64,000 nucleotides of DNA from Dyella sp. 2HG41-7. Its GTDB lineage: Bacteria; Pseudomonadota; Gammaproteobacteria; Xanthomonadales; Rhodanobacteraceae. The notes below the pieces were generated by a model, which saw only the letters and a list, made by a program, of their open reading frames with translations, was not told where the DNA came from and did not search any database. The stretch lies in the NCBI RefSeq assembly GCF_021390675.1, contig NZ_JAJEJV010000004.1:3286001-3350000 (forward strand), read 5' to 3'. Positions 8,919-19,264 of the stretch are shown piece by piece. Made by a program: the position numbers and the translations under genes. The first letter of the stretch is position 1. Each line of letters starts with the position of its first letter.

Positions 8919-8948
8919 CGATTCCCTCTCCCAAGAAAGAGGAAATCG
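8919..8948. terminator. stem-loop between convergent genes
   Basis: An 11-bp stem (CGATTCCCTCT pairing AGAGGAAATCG with one mismatch) around an 8-base loop. It fills the 36-base gap between the penicillin-acylase gene and convergent dapE. It has no clear T-run, so it is a terminator-like structure or 3' stabiliser rather than a textbook intrinsic terminator. Confidence 0.45.
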
Positions 8949-8949
8949 A

Positions 8950-10110
8950 TTAGCAAAGATTTCGCAGCAACATTCGTTCGCAGATCGTCAGATACAGATC
9001 CGGCAGTCGTTCTAGCTCCGCCACGTCGATGCATTCGTCAACTTTGTGGATCGTGGCGTTCACCGGCCCGAGCTCCACCACTTCAGCCCCCATCGGCGCG
9101 ATAAATCGGCCGTCGGATGTACCGCCGCCGGTGCTTTGTTCTGGCTCGGTGCCGCACAACTCACGACACACCGCCACCACCGTGTCGCGCAAGCGACCGC
9201 CCGAGGGCGACAAAAACGGTTCGCCGGAAAGATTCCACTCGACGCTGTAATCCAAGCCGTGCTTGGCGAGAATGGCTTCTGCGCGCTGGCGCAAATCCAT
9301 TGCCGTGCTGGCGGTGCTGTAACGGAAATTGATCAGCGCCGTGAGCGAACCGGGAATGACATTGGTCGCGCCGGTACCGGCATTGAGATTGGAAACCTGA
9401 AACGACGTGGGCGGAAAATCGTCGTTGCCGGTATCCCAGCGCTCGGCCGCCAGTTCGGTCAAGGCCGGCGCGAATGCATGAATAGGATTGAGCGCCTTCT
9501 CCGGATACGCCACGTGCCCCTGCACGCCTCGTACCGTCAGCGTTCCCGACAACGAGCCGCGCCGTCCAACGCGAATCAAATCGCCAAGTTTTTCCTTGGA
9601 CGAGGGCTCGCCAACGACGCACCAGTCGATGTGCTCACCGATTTCGCGGAGATAAGCCGCGATGCGCCGCACCCCATCGAGATTGGTGGGGCCTTCTTCG
9701 TCGCTGGTGAGCAGCAAGCCGACGCGGCCAGGATGATCGGGATGCGTCGTAACGAAACGCTCCACCGCCACCGCCATCGCCGCGACCGAGCCCTTCATAT
9801 CCGCCGCGCCACGGCCGTATAGACGGCCATCGCGCACGTCCGGCTCGAACGGCGGGCTGGTCCAGCTCTCTTCCGGCCCGCTAGGCACTACATCGGTGTG
9901 CCCAAGAAAAATCAACAGCGGCCCCTGCCCCGGCTCGTTGTTCGCACCATGCGTCGCCCAGAAATTGTCGACGTCACCATAGCGAAGATGCTCGATGCGA
10001 AAACCGAGACGCGCGAGCCGTGCGCCGATGACGGGCAAACAACCCGCGTCTTCCGGCGTGATGGAGCGGCGACTGATGAGATCAACGGTCAAATCGAATA
10101 CATCGGACAT
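8950..10110 (-). CDS. dapE: succinyl-diaminopimelate desuccinylase
   Basis: A 386-residue M20-family zinc amidohydrolase that removes succinate from N-succinyl-L,L-diaminopimelate in the succinylase branch of lysine and peptidoglycan-precursor synthesis. Metal and active-site motifs are present: FLGHTDVVP (His ligand and Asp), GRGAADMKG (Asp ligand), TSDEEGPT (catalytic Glu pair) and VVGEPSS. I start it at the ATG reading MSDVFDL; an upstream in-frame Met (10140) overlaps the previous gene and is disfavoured. It follows the arsC-like gene with a one-base gap and dapD lies two genes upstream, giving the dapD-arsC-dapE operon typical of Xanthomonadales. Confidence 0.96.
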   Translation of the reverse strand: MSDVFDLTVDLISRRSITPEDAGCLPVIGARLARLGFRIEHLRYGDVDNFWATHGANNEPGQGPLLIFLGHTDVVPSGPEESWTSPPFEPDVRDGRLYGRGAADMKGSVAAMAVAVERFVTTHPDHPGRVGLLLTSDEEGPTNLDGVRRIAAYLREIGEHIDWCVVGEPSSKEKLGDLIRVGRRGSLSGTLTVRGVQGHVAYPEKALNPIHAFAPALTELAAERWDTGNDDFPPTSFQVSNLNAGTGATNVIPGSLTALINFRYSTASTAMDLRQRAEAILAKHGLDYSVEWNLSGEPFLSPSGGRLRDTVVAVCRELCGTEPEQSTGGGTSDGRFIAPMGAEVVELGPVNATIHKVDECIDVAELERLPDLYLTICERMLLRNLC

Positions 10111-10111
10111 A

Positions 10112-10477
10112 TCAGCGACCGAACAGTTTCTTGAAACCATTGTCGGTGAAGCCCACGCTCACCGCGCCCGTTGCTTGCACGACCACCGGCCGACGAATTA
10201 GCGCCGGGTGTTCCTTCAACAGCAACGTCCACTCCGGATCGGTGCCGGGGTTCTTGCGTTGAGGCAACAAATTGCGCCACGTCGTGCTCGATTTATTGAC
10301 CAGCTTGTCCCACCCGCCGAGTTCCTGCGCCCACGCTTTCAACGTCGCCGACGGCACCGGATTGGCGCGGTAGTCGACAAATTCGTGCGCCACGTCGAAA
10401 CGGCCCAACCAGTTGCGCGCCTTTCTGCACGTATCGCAGTTGGGTAAACCGTAGAGGGTGATCGCGTTGTCGGTCAT
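10112..10477 (-). CDS. ArsC/Spx-family thioredoxin-fold protein (YffB-like)
   Basis: A 121-residue protein of the arsenate-reductase-like superfamily. The N-terminal active-site loop is [10 protein letters not shown] (CxxC), followed by FVDYR. The C-terminal [10 protein letters not shown] contains the cis-Pro region. The lone pathway-like context (between dapD and dapE) is conserved in Xanthomonadales and enteric yffB-dapE pairs; its function there is not known, and a glutathione-dependent thiol reductase has been suggested for YffB. It is not flanked by arsenic-resistance genes, so I would not call it an arsenate reductase. It ends one base before the dapE start. Confidence 0.9.
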   Translation of the reverse strand: MTDNAITLYGLPNCDTCRKARNWLGRFDVAHEFVDYRANPVPSATLKAWAQELGGWDKLVNKSSTTWRNLLPQRKNPGTDPEWTLLLKEHPALIRRPVVVQATGAVSVGFTDNGFKKLFGR

Positions 10478-10479
10478 GA

Positions 10480-11307
10480 TTACTCGCCGCTGCGCAAAAG
10501 CTCGTTGATGCCCGTCTTGCTACGCGTTTTCTCGTCCACCTGTTTGACGATAATCGCCGCGTACAAGCTGTGACTGCCGTCTTTCGCCGGCAGATTGCCA
10601 GCGACGACTACGCTGCCGGCCGGCACGCGTCCATAGCTGACTTCGCCGGTGGCGCGGTTGTAAATGCGCGTGGATTGGCCGAGAAACACGCCCATGCCGA
10701 TCACGCTGCCCCGCTCCACCACCACGCCTTCGACCACTTCCGAACGCGCGCCGATAAAGCAGTTGTCTTCGATGATGGTGGGATTGGCCTGCAGCGGTTC
10801 CAACACGCCGCCGATGCCAACGCCACCGGAAAGATGCACGCCTGCGCCGATTTGCGCGCACGAGCCGACCGTCGCCCAAGTATCGACCATGGTGCCTGCA
10901 CCGACGTACGCGCCGATGTTCACGTAGCTGGGCATGAGCACCGCATCTTTGGCGATATGCGCGCCGCGACGCACCAGCGCGCCGGGCACCACGCGCGCGC
11001 CGAGCGTCTCCAGCTCCACGTCGTTGCCGTGCGCGAAACGCAAGGGCACTTTGTCGAACGCCATGGCGGGGCCGCCGTCTACCACGCGATTGCCGTTGAT
11101 ACGGAAATACAGCAGCACCGCCTTCTTCAGCCACTGATTGACCACCCAGCCGCCTTTTCCATCCGGCGCGGCGACACGTTGCTCGCCCGACTCCAGCAGC
11201 TCCATCACCTGGCTCAGCGCCGGGCGCAGATGGGTTTCGATTTCGCTCTGGCTGATGTCGTTGCGGCGCTCAAAGGCGTCGTTGATAAGGGCTTCGATGG
11301 ACTGCAT
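10480..11307 (-). CDS. dapD: 2,3,4,5-tetrahydropyridine-2,6-dicarboxylate N-succinyltransferase
   Basis: A 275-residue acyltransferase that transfers succinate from succinyl-CoA to tetrahydrodipicolinate, the step committing to the succinylase DAP route. The N-terminal helical domain runs to about residue 100, followed by left-handed beta-helix hexapeptide repeats ([55 protein letters not shown]). The C-terminal [20 protein letters not shown] closes the active site. Length is standard. It heads the dapD-arsC-dapE operon, whose genes are packed with gaps of one to two bases, so all three should be co-transcribed from upstream of 11307. Confidence 0.97.
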   Translation of the reverse strand: MQSIEALINDAFERRNDISQSEIETHLRPALSQVMELLESGEQRVAAPDGKGGWVVNQWLKKAVLLYFRINGNRVVDGGPAMAFDKVPLRFAHGNDVELETLGARVVPGALVRRGAHIAKDAVLMPSYVNIGAYVGAGTMVDTWATVGSCAQIGAGVHLSGGVGIGGVLEPLQANPTIIEDNCFIGARSEVVEGVVVERGSVIGMGVFLGQSTRIYNRATGEVSYGRVPAGSVVVAGNLPAKDGSHSLYAAIIVKQVDEKTRSKTGINELLRSGE

Positions 11308-11387
11308 GGGGATGACTCGCGTTCGGATCGACGGTGAAGATTACAACCTCTTGCCTTGCGATGATGTGGAAAGATGTCAGATCGATT

Positions 11388-11891
11388 TCAAATTAGCGCA
11401 AGTACGATAGGCAGCACGGCACCCACCACCAGCGTCAGAGTGATCAAACGGCGTTTGCGCGAGAAGCGATAGGCCATGTAGATGCCGATCAGCGTGGACA
11501 CGAACAGTCCGAACGAGACGAAGCCGAAGAAGATCTTCAAAGGCAGCGGATGTCGCGAAGGCATCGGTGATTCATCCGGTTTGTTGGGCTGCGATGCCAC
11601 GGGATTCGCGATCTGCGCGGGCGCCGCGTTGTTCGCCGCGGGCGCGTGGTTGTCACCCTCCGCCGGACGCGGCTTACGCATCGGCATAACGGTCGTCTGC
11701 TTTTTGTGTACTTGCGCCGCCATCGCCAACCACGCGGGCGGCTTGTAGTCGCTGCCGCGCGACGATTCATGCAGTCCAAAAACCTGCAGGCCGCCGGTCA
11801 GCGCGAAAAACAATAAAGCGGGCGCGATGAAAACGCCGACGTACAAATGAATCTGTCGAGAAACTTTGAGGAAGGTGTGAGACGCGGACAT
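11388..11891 (-). CDS. PepSY-domain-type membrane protein
   Basis: A 167-residue inner-membrane protein starting at MSASHTFLKVSRQIHLYVGVF, with AAGG upstream of that ATG; an earlier in-frame start at 11981 would overlap the glnD end region. Helix 1 (residues about 17-37, YVGVFIAPALLFFALTGGL) matches the first helix of PepSY-associated (PiuB-like) membrane proteins, which have an R-x-x-H-x-x-x-G signature here seen as RQIHLYVG. A periplasmic linker rich in Pro, Ala and Asn spans residues 60-110. Two further helices follow (IFFGFVSFGLFVSTLIGIYMAY, LITLTLVVGAVLPIVLALI). Family members are linked to iron or copper uptake; no partner gene is present here. Confidence 0.7.
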   Translation of the reverse strand: MSASHTFLKVSRQIHLYVGVFIAPALLFFALTGGLQVFGLHESSRGSDYKPPAWLAMAAQVHKKQTTVMPMRKPRPAEGDNHAPAANNAAPAQIANPVASQPNKPDESPMPSRHPLPLKIFFGFVSFGLFVSTLIGIYMAYRFSRKRRLITLTLVVGAVLPIVLALI

Positions 11892-11991
11892 GGTTGCATA
11901 GCCTTCTTGGCGCGATAAGCCAAAAAAAAGAGAAAGGGATTGCCGATGAAAGGTCGCCGACGCGACCCCGCGGGAAATCATCCCCTGCGAG

Positions 11992-14640
11992 CTATGCAGT
12001 TAAGCTCTGTGGTCCGATCCGCTCGACCAAAGCCTGCCACAAACGCTGTTGCTGTGTCTCGCTCAAAGGCGCATTGCGGCGGTCGGTAAGTTGGAAGAAG
12101 TCTTCCACGCGCTCGCCGAAGGTCGCGATGCGGGCATCGTGCACGCGCACCTCGCAGGCCATTAACACCTGCGTCACGGCCGCGAGCAGACCTGGACGAT
12201 CGCTGCAAACCAGGGCCATTTGCGTGCGGCCGCTGGATTGCTTGAAGTCGATCCGCGGTGTCATCTGAAAATGCTTCAGATGCCGCGATATGCTGCGCCG
12301 TGGCGGCATGATGGGCGCGGATTGCGACAGTGCGCGATGCAAGCGCTGCTGAAGCTCTTCCGCGCGCTCCGCGCCCGCAGGTTTTTGCGTATCGGCTTCC
12401 AGCAGCAGGAAGGTGTCCATCGCCTTGCCATCCGGCGAGCTGAGCACGCGTGCTTCCATCACCGAAAAATGCAGGCGATCGAGCATTGCGGTGACATTCG
12501 CAAAAAGACCGTCGCGATCCGGCGCATAGACAAACAACTCGGTGCTGCCGCGCACCGATAGCGGATTGACGGCGATCAGCGGCAGCTTGCCGTCCCCGCG
12601 CAAGATTTCGGAGGTTTGCCACGCCACTTGTTCGGGGCGATGACGCAGGAAACTCACCATCGGGAACGTATCCCAAACCTGCGCGACCGCCTGCGGTTCA
12701 TGGCCTTCGGCGATCAGCATGGTCATCGCTTCTTCGCGACAGGTTTGCGCACGTGTGGCGGCGCCGGGCGATGGCTTGGCATCGCGGCGCAAGGCGTAGC
12801 GTGTGGCTGTGTACAGATCGGCCAGCAGGCGATCTTTCCATGCATTCCACAAACGCGGGCTGGTGCCGATGATGTCGGAGATGGTGAGCAGGTAAAGCTG
12901 ACCCAAACGCTCTCGGCCGCCGACAAGTTCCGCGAATCGATGCACGACATCGGGATCGGTGATGTCTTGCCTCTGCGCCGTGGTGCTCATCAACAGATGC
13001 CAGCGCACCAGCCACGCGATGCGCTCGATGTCGTCCTCCGGCAACTTCAATTTTTTGCCGAATGCGCGCGCGTCTTCTTCGCCCAGCACGGAATGATCGC
13101 CGCCGCGACCTTTGGCGATGTCGTGAAACAGCGCCGCCAACAGCAGCACTTCGGGCTTGGGCAAGCTCGACCAGACTTCGCAGCCGAGCGGAAATTCCGC
13201 TTGCGTGGCCGGATCGTCGAAACGCGCGACATTGCGCAGCACGCGCAAAGTATGTTCGTCCACGGTGTAGACGTGGAACAGGTCGTATTGCATGCGGCCG
13301 AAAACTTTGCCGAACGCTGGCAGAATCGCAGCGAGCAAACCGTGCCGATTCATGCGCCACAACGCGTCCACCGCGGGTGCGCCACGTCGCAGCAATCGCA
13401 GAAACGAAGCGAGCACGTGCGGATCGTCCGCAAGCTGCGTACCCATCGTCGCGGTGGCTTGATGGATGCGACGCATGGTGTCGGCGGTAAATCCGATCAC
13501 GCCTTTTTCGTCGAGCCGCGCCATAAAAATATCGACGAGCGCAGCGGGACGACGTGTAAACAGATTCGGATCGTTGATCGCCATGCGCGCGCCGTAGCGA
13601 ACGAAATCGGCGCCTACCGATTTCGCATCGCTCGGCGGCTCGAGCATTTCTTCGAAACGTTCGGCGATTTGCATGCCCAGTCGTTCGATTTGGCTGGCGG
13701 CGCGGTAATAGCCTTGCATGAACTGTTCGACGCCGAGATTTTTTTCGTGCTCGTCTTCGAATCCGAGTCGCGACGCCATGGCACGCTGATAATCGAACAA
13801 CAATCGTTCTTCCGCGCGTCCTGCTTCCAGATGCAAGGCGAAGCGATAACGACGCAACGTCGCCTCCGCTTGCAACAAGGTGTCGCATTCGGCCGGATCG
13901 AGCAGCCCTTCGGTCACCATGTCGGGAAAATCCGGCGCGTGCGCCAAGCGCATGCCGATCCAGCGCAACGAGTCGAGCGTGCGCATGCCGCCCGGGCCAT
14001 CTTTCAGATTGGGCTCGAGGTTGTACGCGGTGTCGTCGAAACGCGCGTGACGCGCGTCGCGCTCGGCCAAACGCGCTTGAAGATAGGCGCGCGGCGGCCA
14101 CATATCCGGCGCGTCGACGATGACGCGAAGGCTCGCATCGAGCGACGAATCGCCCGCGAGGCGCCGCGCATCCAGCAGACTGGTAAACACGCTCGCATCC
14201 GATGCGGCCAGCGTGCGGCACTGCGCCGGATCGCGCACGGCGTGGCCAACTTTGAGGCCGATATCCCACAGCGTGGCGAAACATTGTTCGAGCGCGCGCA
14301 AACGCGATGCATCGGCATGCTGCACGAGCGCGAGCAAATCGATATCCGAATAGGGAAACAGCAAGCCGCGTCCAAATCCGCCGATGGCGAATAGCGCCGC
14401 ATCGTTGACCTCGCCCAGGCACGCGAACCACACATGCGCCACGATGCGCGTGACGGAATCGCTGCGTCTGCGCGCCAAATCTGTCCCGTTGGCGCCATCG
14501 CGGAACGCGGTGGCGATGCTGCGATCGAGATCGCCCAGCAGTTGGCGTAGCGCGATGCGCGCTTCGGTGGAAACGCCCGAGCGCGGTACGGCGATCGGCA
14601 GGCGCGGTAAAGGTGGGAGGGTAACGGCGGACGGCGTCAT
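11992..14640 (-). CDS. glnD: [protein-PII] uridylyltransferase / uridylyl-removing enzyme
   Basis: An 882-residue bifunctional nitrogen sensor. The N-terminal nucleotidyltransferase site reads GGFGRGLLFPYSDIDLL, with the two metal-binding Asp residues in DID. The HD phosphohydrolase motif LFHDIAKGRGGDHS has His506-Asp507. Two ACT domains end the protein (TELFVYAPDRDGLFANVTAMLD and QMALVCSDRPGLLAAVTQVL), where glutamine binds. It uridylylates PII (GlnB/GlnK) under nitrogen limitation and removes UMP when glutamine is high. Length matches the family. Its position just before map and rpsB is the usual Xanthomonadales arrangement. It is separated from map by a 78-base gap holding a palindromic repeat. 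Confidence 0.96.
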   Translation of the reverse strand: MTPSAVTLPPLPRLPIAVPRSGVSTEARIALRQLLGDLDRSIATAFRDGANGTDLARRRSDSVTRIVAHVWFACLGEVNDAALFAIGGFGRGLLFPYSDIDLLALVQHADASRLRALEQCFATLWDIGLKVGHAVRDPAQCRTLAASDASVFTSLLDARRLAGDSSLDASLRVIVDAPDMWPPRAYLQARLAERDARHARFDDTAYNLEPNLKDGPGGMRTLDSLRWIGMRLAHAPDFPDMVTEGLLDPAECDTLLQAEATLRRYRFALHLEAGRAEERLLFDYQRAMASRLGFEDEHEKNLGVEQFMQGYYRAASQIERLGMQIAERFEEMLEPPSDAKSVGADFVRYGARMAINDPNLFTRRPAALVDIFMARLDEKGVIGFTADTMRRIHQATATMGTQLADDPHVLASFLRLLRRGAPAVDALWRMNRHGLLAAILPAFGKVFGRMQYDLFHVYTVDEHTLRVLRNVARFDDPATQAEFPLGCEVWSSLPKPEVLLLAALFHDIAKGRGGDHSVLGEEDARAFGKKLKLPEDDIERIAWLVRWHLLMSTTAQRQDITDPDVVHRFAELVGGRERLGQLYLLTISDIIGTSPRLWNAWKDRLLADLYTATRYALRRDAKPSPGAATRAQTCREEAMTMLIAEGHEPQAVAQVWDTFPMVSFLRHRPEQVAWQTSEILRGDGKLPLIAVNPLSVRGSTELFVYAPDRDGLFANVTAMLDRLHFSVMEARVLSSPDGKAMDTFLLLEADTQKPAGAERAEELQQRLHRALSQSAPIMPPRRSISRHLKHFQMTPRIDFKQSSGRTQMALVCSDRPGLLAAVTQVLMACEVRVHDARIATFGERVEDFFQLTDRRNAPLSETQQQRLWQALVERIGPQSLTA

Positions 14641-14680
14641 GGGAATGGATGGATATCCGCAATCGAATGGCTTGTCATAT

Positions 14681-14708
14681 CGTCATTCCGGCGTAGGCCG
14701 AAATGACG
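14681..14708. repeat. dispersed palindromic repeat, short copy
   Basis: A 28-base palindrome: CGTCATTCCGGC, spacer GTAG, and GCCGAAATGACG (one mismatch to a perfect stem). The same core, CGTCATTCCGGCG, recurs in each arm of the longer element at 42271-42394. It lies between map and glnD in a non-coding gap. Confidence 0.75.
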
Positions 14709-14718
14709 AATATGCAAA

Positions 14719-15483
14719 TCACGCATCCGGCCAGACTGTGAGAATCTCAAAACCATCGTCCGTCACGGCAATGGTGTGCTCCCATTGCGCCGACAGCGAG
14801 TGATCTTTGGTCACCACCGTCCAGCCATCCGGCAACTGCTTGGTTTGCGGTTTGCCGGCGTTGATCATCGGCTCGACCGTAAACGTCATGCCCTTCTGCA
14901 ACACGACGCCGGTTCCCGGCTTGCCGTAGTGCAGAACTTGCGGCTCGTCGTGATAGACCTTGCCGATACCGTGACCGCAGTACTCGCGCACCACGGAAAA
15001 ACCCGCGGCTTCGGCATGCTTCTGAATCGCATGCCCCACGTCGCCCAGCGTGGCGCCAGGGCGCACGGCCTGAATCCCGCGCATCATCGCGTCGTAGGTG
15101 GTATCGACCAGGCGCTTGGCCAGCACGGCCGGCGTGCCGACGAAATACATGCGGCTGGTGTCGCCGTGCCAGCCGTCTTTGATGACGGTGACGTCCAGAT
15201 TGATGATGTCGCCGTCCTTCAGCACCTTGCTAGGGCTGGGGATGCCGTGGCAGATGACGTGATTGACCGAGGTGCATAAGGTCTTGGGGAACCCGTGATA
15301 CCCCACGTTGGCAGGCACAGCCTTCTGTACGTTGACGATATGCTCGTACGCCAGCCGATCCAGGTCCTCGGTGGTGACGCCCGGCTTCACGTGCTCCTTG
15401 AGCATGGCCAGCACTTCGGCGGCCAGGCGGCCGGCTTCGCGCATGCCTTCAAGGTCTTGGGCGGTTTTGAGGGTAATGGCCAT
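14719..15483 (-). CDS. map: methionine aminopeptidase, type I
   Basis: A 254-residue cytosolic metalloprotease that removes the initiator Met from nascent proteins. All five metal ligands of the pita-bread fold can be picked out: Asp in NLDVTVIKDGWHGDTSRM (two Asp), His in YCGHGIG, Glu in FTVEPMI and Glu in WEHTIAVTDDG. The N-terminal form lacks a zinc-finger extension, so it is type Ia. It is divergent from rpsB across a 312-base region and may share that region for promoters, as in many proteobacteria where map and rpsB are head to head. Confidence 0.97.
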   Translation of the reverse strand: MAITLKTAQDLEGMREAGRLAAEVLAMLKEHVKPGVTTEDLDRLAYEHIVNVQKAVPANVGYHGFPKTLCTSVNHVICHGIPSPSKVLKDGDIINLDVTVIKDGWHGDTSRMYFVGTPAVLAKRLVDTTYDAMMRGIQAVRPGATLGDVGHAIQKHAEAAGFSVVREYCGHGIGKVYHDEPQVLHYGKPGTGVVLQKGMTFTVEPMINAGKPQTKQLPDGWTVVTKDHSLSAQWEHTIAVTDDGFEILTVWPDA

Positions 15484-15528
15484 AAATTCCGTTGTTATAT
15501 GGCGGCAAAGTTCCCAAAAACCAGCAAC

Positions 15529-15558
15529 TTGCCGTTAAGCGGTGATCCCGGCTACAAT
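15529..15558 (+). promoter_or_regulatory. candidate sigma-70 promoter for rpsB-tsf
   Basis: TTGCCG (15529-15534) and TACAAT (15553-15558) with an 18-base spacer, about 235 bases before the rpsB start. This is the best promoter match in the 312-base map-rpsB gap. Confidence 0.5.
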
Positions 15559-15564
15559 TTCCGG

Positions 15565-15795
15565 GTTTTGCAGACCGCTTCCAGCCATCAGATGGCCCGC
15601 GCGGCGCAAATCGAAGCGGGATTGTAACCGTGCTGCGGTACAAGCCCAACCAATGCCACACACGTATCGGCACCGTCTTCGGGGTGCTGTAGCCGCCCTC
15701 TCTCTAGCCAATGGGCGCTACGGTCGAAGCCGGGGATACGCGGAGGTCCCAACCCCCCGGACCACTCAAAAAAGGTCCACTGCAGGAGTATCACC
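15565..15795 (+). promoter_or_regulatory. structured 5' leader of rpsB (possible S2 autoregulatory leader)
   Basis: The approximately 230-base leader contains consecutive hairpins: GCACC/GGTGC at 15670-15687, and GTAG-C-CGCCC pairing GGGCGCTAC at 15689-15721. The Shine-Dalgarno AGGAG follows, eight bases before ATG 15796. In E. coli and other gammaproteobacteria S2 represses its own rpsB-tsf mRNA through a structured leader, so this stretch is the expected place; I infer this from position and structure only. No coding region is seen in it. Confidence 0.45.
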
Positions 15796-16689
<894 letters not shown>

Positions 16690-16752
16690 GTCTTAAACGC
16701 GTCGAGGCATCCGCAAGGCTGTCTCGACGCCTCCAAGTTTCTCGAGGATTCC

Positions 16753-17634
16753 ATGAGCAATATTTCCGCCCAACTGGTCAAAGACCTCCGCGAGCGCTCC
16801 GGCGCCGGCATGATGGAATGCAAGAAAGCGCTGGTCGAAAACAACGGCGACATCGAAGCCGCGATGGAATGGCTACGTAAGTCGGGTCTGGCCAAGGCCG
16901 ACAAAAAGGCTGGCCGCATCGCCGCCGAAGGTCGCATCGTCGCCGCCCAGAACAACGGCAACGCCGTGCTGGTCGAAGTGAACTGCGAAACCGACTTCGT
17001 CACCAAGAACCCCGACTTCGTGAAGTTCAGCGACAACGTCGCCAACATCGCGCTGACGTCCGGCGCGAAGGACATCGACGCGCTGAAAGCGGCCGCCTAC
17101 CCGGGCGGCGGCACGGTCGAAGAGGCTTCCAAGTCGTTGATCGCCACCATCGGCGAAAACATCCAAGTTCGCCGCATGGCGCACGTGGCCAACAACGGCA
17201 TCATCGCCACTTACATCCACGGCGGCCGTATCGGCGTGCTGGTGGCTCTGAAGGGCGGCTCGGAAGAACTCGCCAAGGGCATCGCGATGCACGTGGCGGC
17301 GATGAATCCGGCCTATGTGCGCGCCGATGACGTTCCGGCCGAGTTCCTGGCCAAGGAAAAGGAAATCGCGCTGAGCCAGATGTCCGAGAAGGAAAAGGCC
17401 AAGCCGGCCGAGATCCTGGAAAAGATCGTCGGCGGCAAAGTCGCCAAGATCATCTCCGAGGTCACCCTGCTCGGTCAGGCCTACGTGCTCGACACCAACG
17501 TCACCGTCGCCGACACCCTGAAGAAGGAAGGCGCCGATGTGATCTCCGTGGTGCGTCTGGCCGTGGGTGAAGGCATCGAAAAGGTGGAAGAAGATTTCGC
17601 CGCCGAAGTGATGAAGCAGGCCGGCCTGGCGTAA
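16753..17634 (+). CDS. tsf: translation elongation factor Ts
   Basis: A 293-residue guanine-nucleotide exchange factor for EF-Tu. The N-terminal UBA-like domain reads [19 protein letters not shown]. The core carries the EF-Tu-contacting TDFV (in [14 protein letters not shown]), and the coiled-coil region and C-terminal module follow ([21 protein letters not shown]). The start has GAGGA eight bases upstream. It is the second gene of the rpsB-tsf operon and is followed by a strong terminator. Confidence 0.98.
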   Translation: MSNISAQLVKDLRERSGAGMMECKKALVENNGDIEAAMEWLRKSGLAKADKKAGRIAAEGRIVAAQNNGNAVLVEVNCETDFVTKNPDFVKFSDNVANIALTSGAKDIDALKAAAYPGGGTVEEASKSLIATIGENIQVRRMAHVANNGIIATYIHGGRIGVLVALKGGSEELAKGIAMHVAAMNPAYVRADDVPAEFLAKEKEIALSQMSEKEKAKPAEILEKIVGGKVAKIISEVTLLGQAYVLDTNVTVADTLKKEGADVISVVRLAVGEGIEKVEEDFAAEVMKQAGLA

Positions 17635-17660
17635 GCCATCGTCATCGCTTGCATGAAAAA

Positions 17661-17687
17661 GGCCGCGGGCAACCGCGGCCTTTTTTT
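17661..17687 (+). terminator. intrinsic terminator after tsf
   Basis: Perfect 8-bp stem GGCCGCGG/CCGCGGCC with loop GCAA, followed by seven T. A run of five A precedes it, so it can also act on the opposite strand. The last T residues form part of the stop codon of the convergent VOC gene. Confidence 0.92.
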
Positions 17688-18129
17688 ATCCCTTTTTCTT
17701 CGCCGCGCGATCGAACGGCACGGTATTGGATGCCGGCTGCGTGCGCGGCTGCAGCAAATCCCATTTGTTGCCATACAGATCTTCAAAAACCGCCACGGTG
17801 CCGTACGGCTCTTCGCGGGGCGTTTCGAGAAAACGCACGCCTTTCGAACGCATGGCCGCATAGCGCGCATAGAAATCGTCGACGTGCAGAAACAGGAAAA
17901 CCCGCCCGCCTGCCTGCTCTCCCACGCAAAGGTCTTGCTCGGATGTGCTCGCTTGAGCGAGCAGCAATTGCGTTTCGCGCGCACCCGGCGGCGCCACCAA
18001 CACCCAGCGTTTGCCGCCACCCATCGGTGTATCTTCGATCAACTCGAAATCCAGGCAATCGGTGTAGAACGCGATGGCCTCGTCGTAGTCACGCACTAGC
18101 AATGCGATGGCGGCGATGGTGTGCTGCAT
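17686..18129 (-). CDS. VOC-family (glyoxalase/bleomycin-resistance/dioxygenase) protein
   Basis: A 147-residue protein with the vicinal-oxygen-chelate fold: TIAAIALLVRDYDEAIAFYTDCLDFEL at the N-terminus, then a long second beta-alpha-beta module ending in FEDLYGNKWDLLQP. The DxxGNxWxLxQP ending is typical of the family, where the Glu/Gln or His at the strand ends bind metal. The His normally in the first strand is replaced here (IAALLV rather than a His-containing strand), so metal chemistry is uncertain. No pathway can be assigned. The gene converges on tsf and shares its terminator's T-run as part of its own stop codon. Confidence 0.82.
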   Translation of the reverse strand: MQHTIAAIALLVRDYDEAIAFYTDCLDFELIEDTPMGGGKRWVLVAPPGARETQLLLAQASTSEQDLCVGEQAGGRVFLFLHVDDFYARYAAMRSKGVRFLETPREEPYGTVAVFEDLYGNKWDLLQPRTQPASNTVPFDRAAKKKG

Positions 18130-18183
18130 GACTTGCTCCGCTTGTGACTACGGTGTGAAGCATAAAACATGGCGCATGGCGCG

Positions 18184-18212
18184 CTGACGTCTGCGGCGAC
18201 CTCCGCTACAAT
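18184..18212 (+). promoter_or_regulatory. candidate sigma-70 promoter for pyrH
   Basis: CTGACG (18184-18189) and a consensus-like TACAAT (18207-18212) with a 17-base spacer, about 139 bases before the pyrH start. pyrH follows a terminator and a minus-strand gene, so it needs its own promoter here. Confidence 0.55.
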
Positions 18213-18350
18213 GCGGTCGTTTTGCTTGAGGTATCCATCGGGCGCAAGCCCGAGCACCGCACGCAAATCGCGCACTTTCGCTTTATCGGCGATTCGAAAA
18301 CGATCTGTACCATCGTTTTCCTAAAATCCGTTCATCCATCCGGAGACCTC

Positions 18351-19073
18351 ATGAGCGACCAGGTAAAGTATCGACGCATCTTGCTCAAACTCTCCGGCGA
18401 AGCCTTGATGGGCGAAGCCGATTACGGCATCGACCCCAAAGTGATCGGTCGCTTGGCCGATGAAATCATCGAAGTGCAAAAGGCCGGCCTGGAGATCGGC
18501 GTGGTGATCGGCGGCGGCAACATCTTCCGCGGCGCAGGCTTGGCCGCGTCGGGCATGGATCGCGTCACCGGCGATCACATGGGCATGTTGGCCACCGTGA
18601 TGAATGCGCTGGCGATGCAAGATTCCATCGAAAAACGCGGCGGCTTCGCGCGCGTGATGAGCGCTATCCAAATCCACGACGTCGCGGAAGACTTTATCCG
18701 CCGTCGCGCGATCCGCCATATCGAAAAAGGCCGTATCGCGCTGTTCGCGGCGGGCACCGGCAATCCGTTCTTCACCACCGATTCGGCCGCCGCTTTGCGC
18801 GCCATCGAAGTAAGCGCCGATCTCCTGCTTAAAGCGACAAAGGTCGATGGCGTCTACGACGCCGACCCGGCCAAGCATCACGACGCCAAGCGCTACGATC
18901 GACTCACCTACGATCAGGTGATCGAACGCAAGCTGGCCGTGATGGATACCGCCGCCATCGCCCTGTGTCGCGACCATCGCATGCCGTTACGCATTTATGA
19001 CATGACGGTGCCCGGTAACCTGATGCGCATCATGCACGGCGAACCGGTAGGCACGCTGGTCGACGCCGGCTGA
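18351..19073 (+). CDS. pyrH: UMP kinase
   Basis: A 240-residue hexameric amino-acid-kinase-fold enzyme that makes UDP from UMP for nucleotide and cell-wall sugar synthesis. Motifs: [14 protein letters not shown] (nucleotide-binding loop), [17 protein letters not shown]-type segment [35 protein letters not shown] and the C-terminal [12 protein letters not shown] start it at ATG 18351 (MSDQVKYRR) because GGAG lies eight bases upstream; the open frame extends further but has no similarity. It stands next to frr, as in nearly all bacteria. Confidence 0.97.
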   Translation: MSDQVKYRRILLKLSGEALMGEADYGIDPKVIGRLADEIIEVQKAGLEIGVVIGGGNIFRGAGLAASGMDRVTGDHMGMLATVMNALAMQDSIEKRGGFARVMSAIQIHDVAEDFIRRRAIRHIEKGRIALFAAGTGNPFFTTDSAAALRAIEVSADLLLKATKVDGVYDADPAKHHDAKRYDRLTYDQVIERKLAVMDTAAIALCRDHRMPLRIYDMTVPGNLMRIMHGEPVGTLVDAG

Positions 19074-19224
19074 TCGACGCCTCCATGGACGCGAAGGCGA
19101 GCGATACGCCTTCCGTCTCGTCGCTTCAGAGCCTCGCCGAGCGGCCTAGTCAATTTTAGAAATGACCTAACCGCCGAACTCCTTAACGCCCCAGGGCCGC
19201 GCCTGATCCAGCCCTTGGACCCCC

Positions 19225-19233
19225 TGCTATACT
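19225..19233 (+). promoter_or_regulatory. candidate extended -10 promoter for frr
   Basis: TGCTATACT is a TGn-extended -10 element 31 bases before the frr start. No good -35 is seen. It lies in the 191-base gap between pyrH and frr. Confidence 0.4.
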
Positions 19234-19264
19234 TGCCGGCTTGCACGCCAACGGGTGATTTCAC

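Noticed and set aside
10112-10477. Arsenate reductase
   Set aside because: No arsenic genes are near and the location between dapD and dapE matches the YffB-like protein of unknown function.
12616-14394. A 592-codon open frame on the plus strand opposite glnD
   Set aside because: glnD on the other strand has full family motifs; the antisense frame is rich in His, Arg and Gln as GC-rich shadows are, and has no Shine-Dalgarno or domain.
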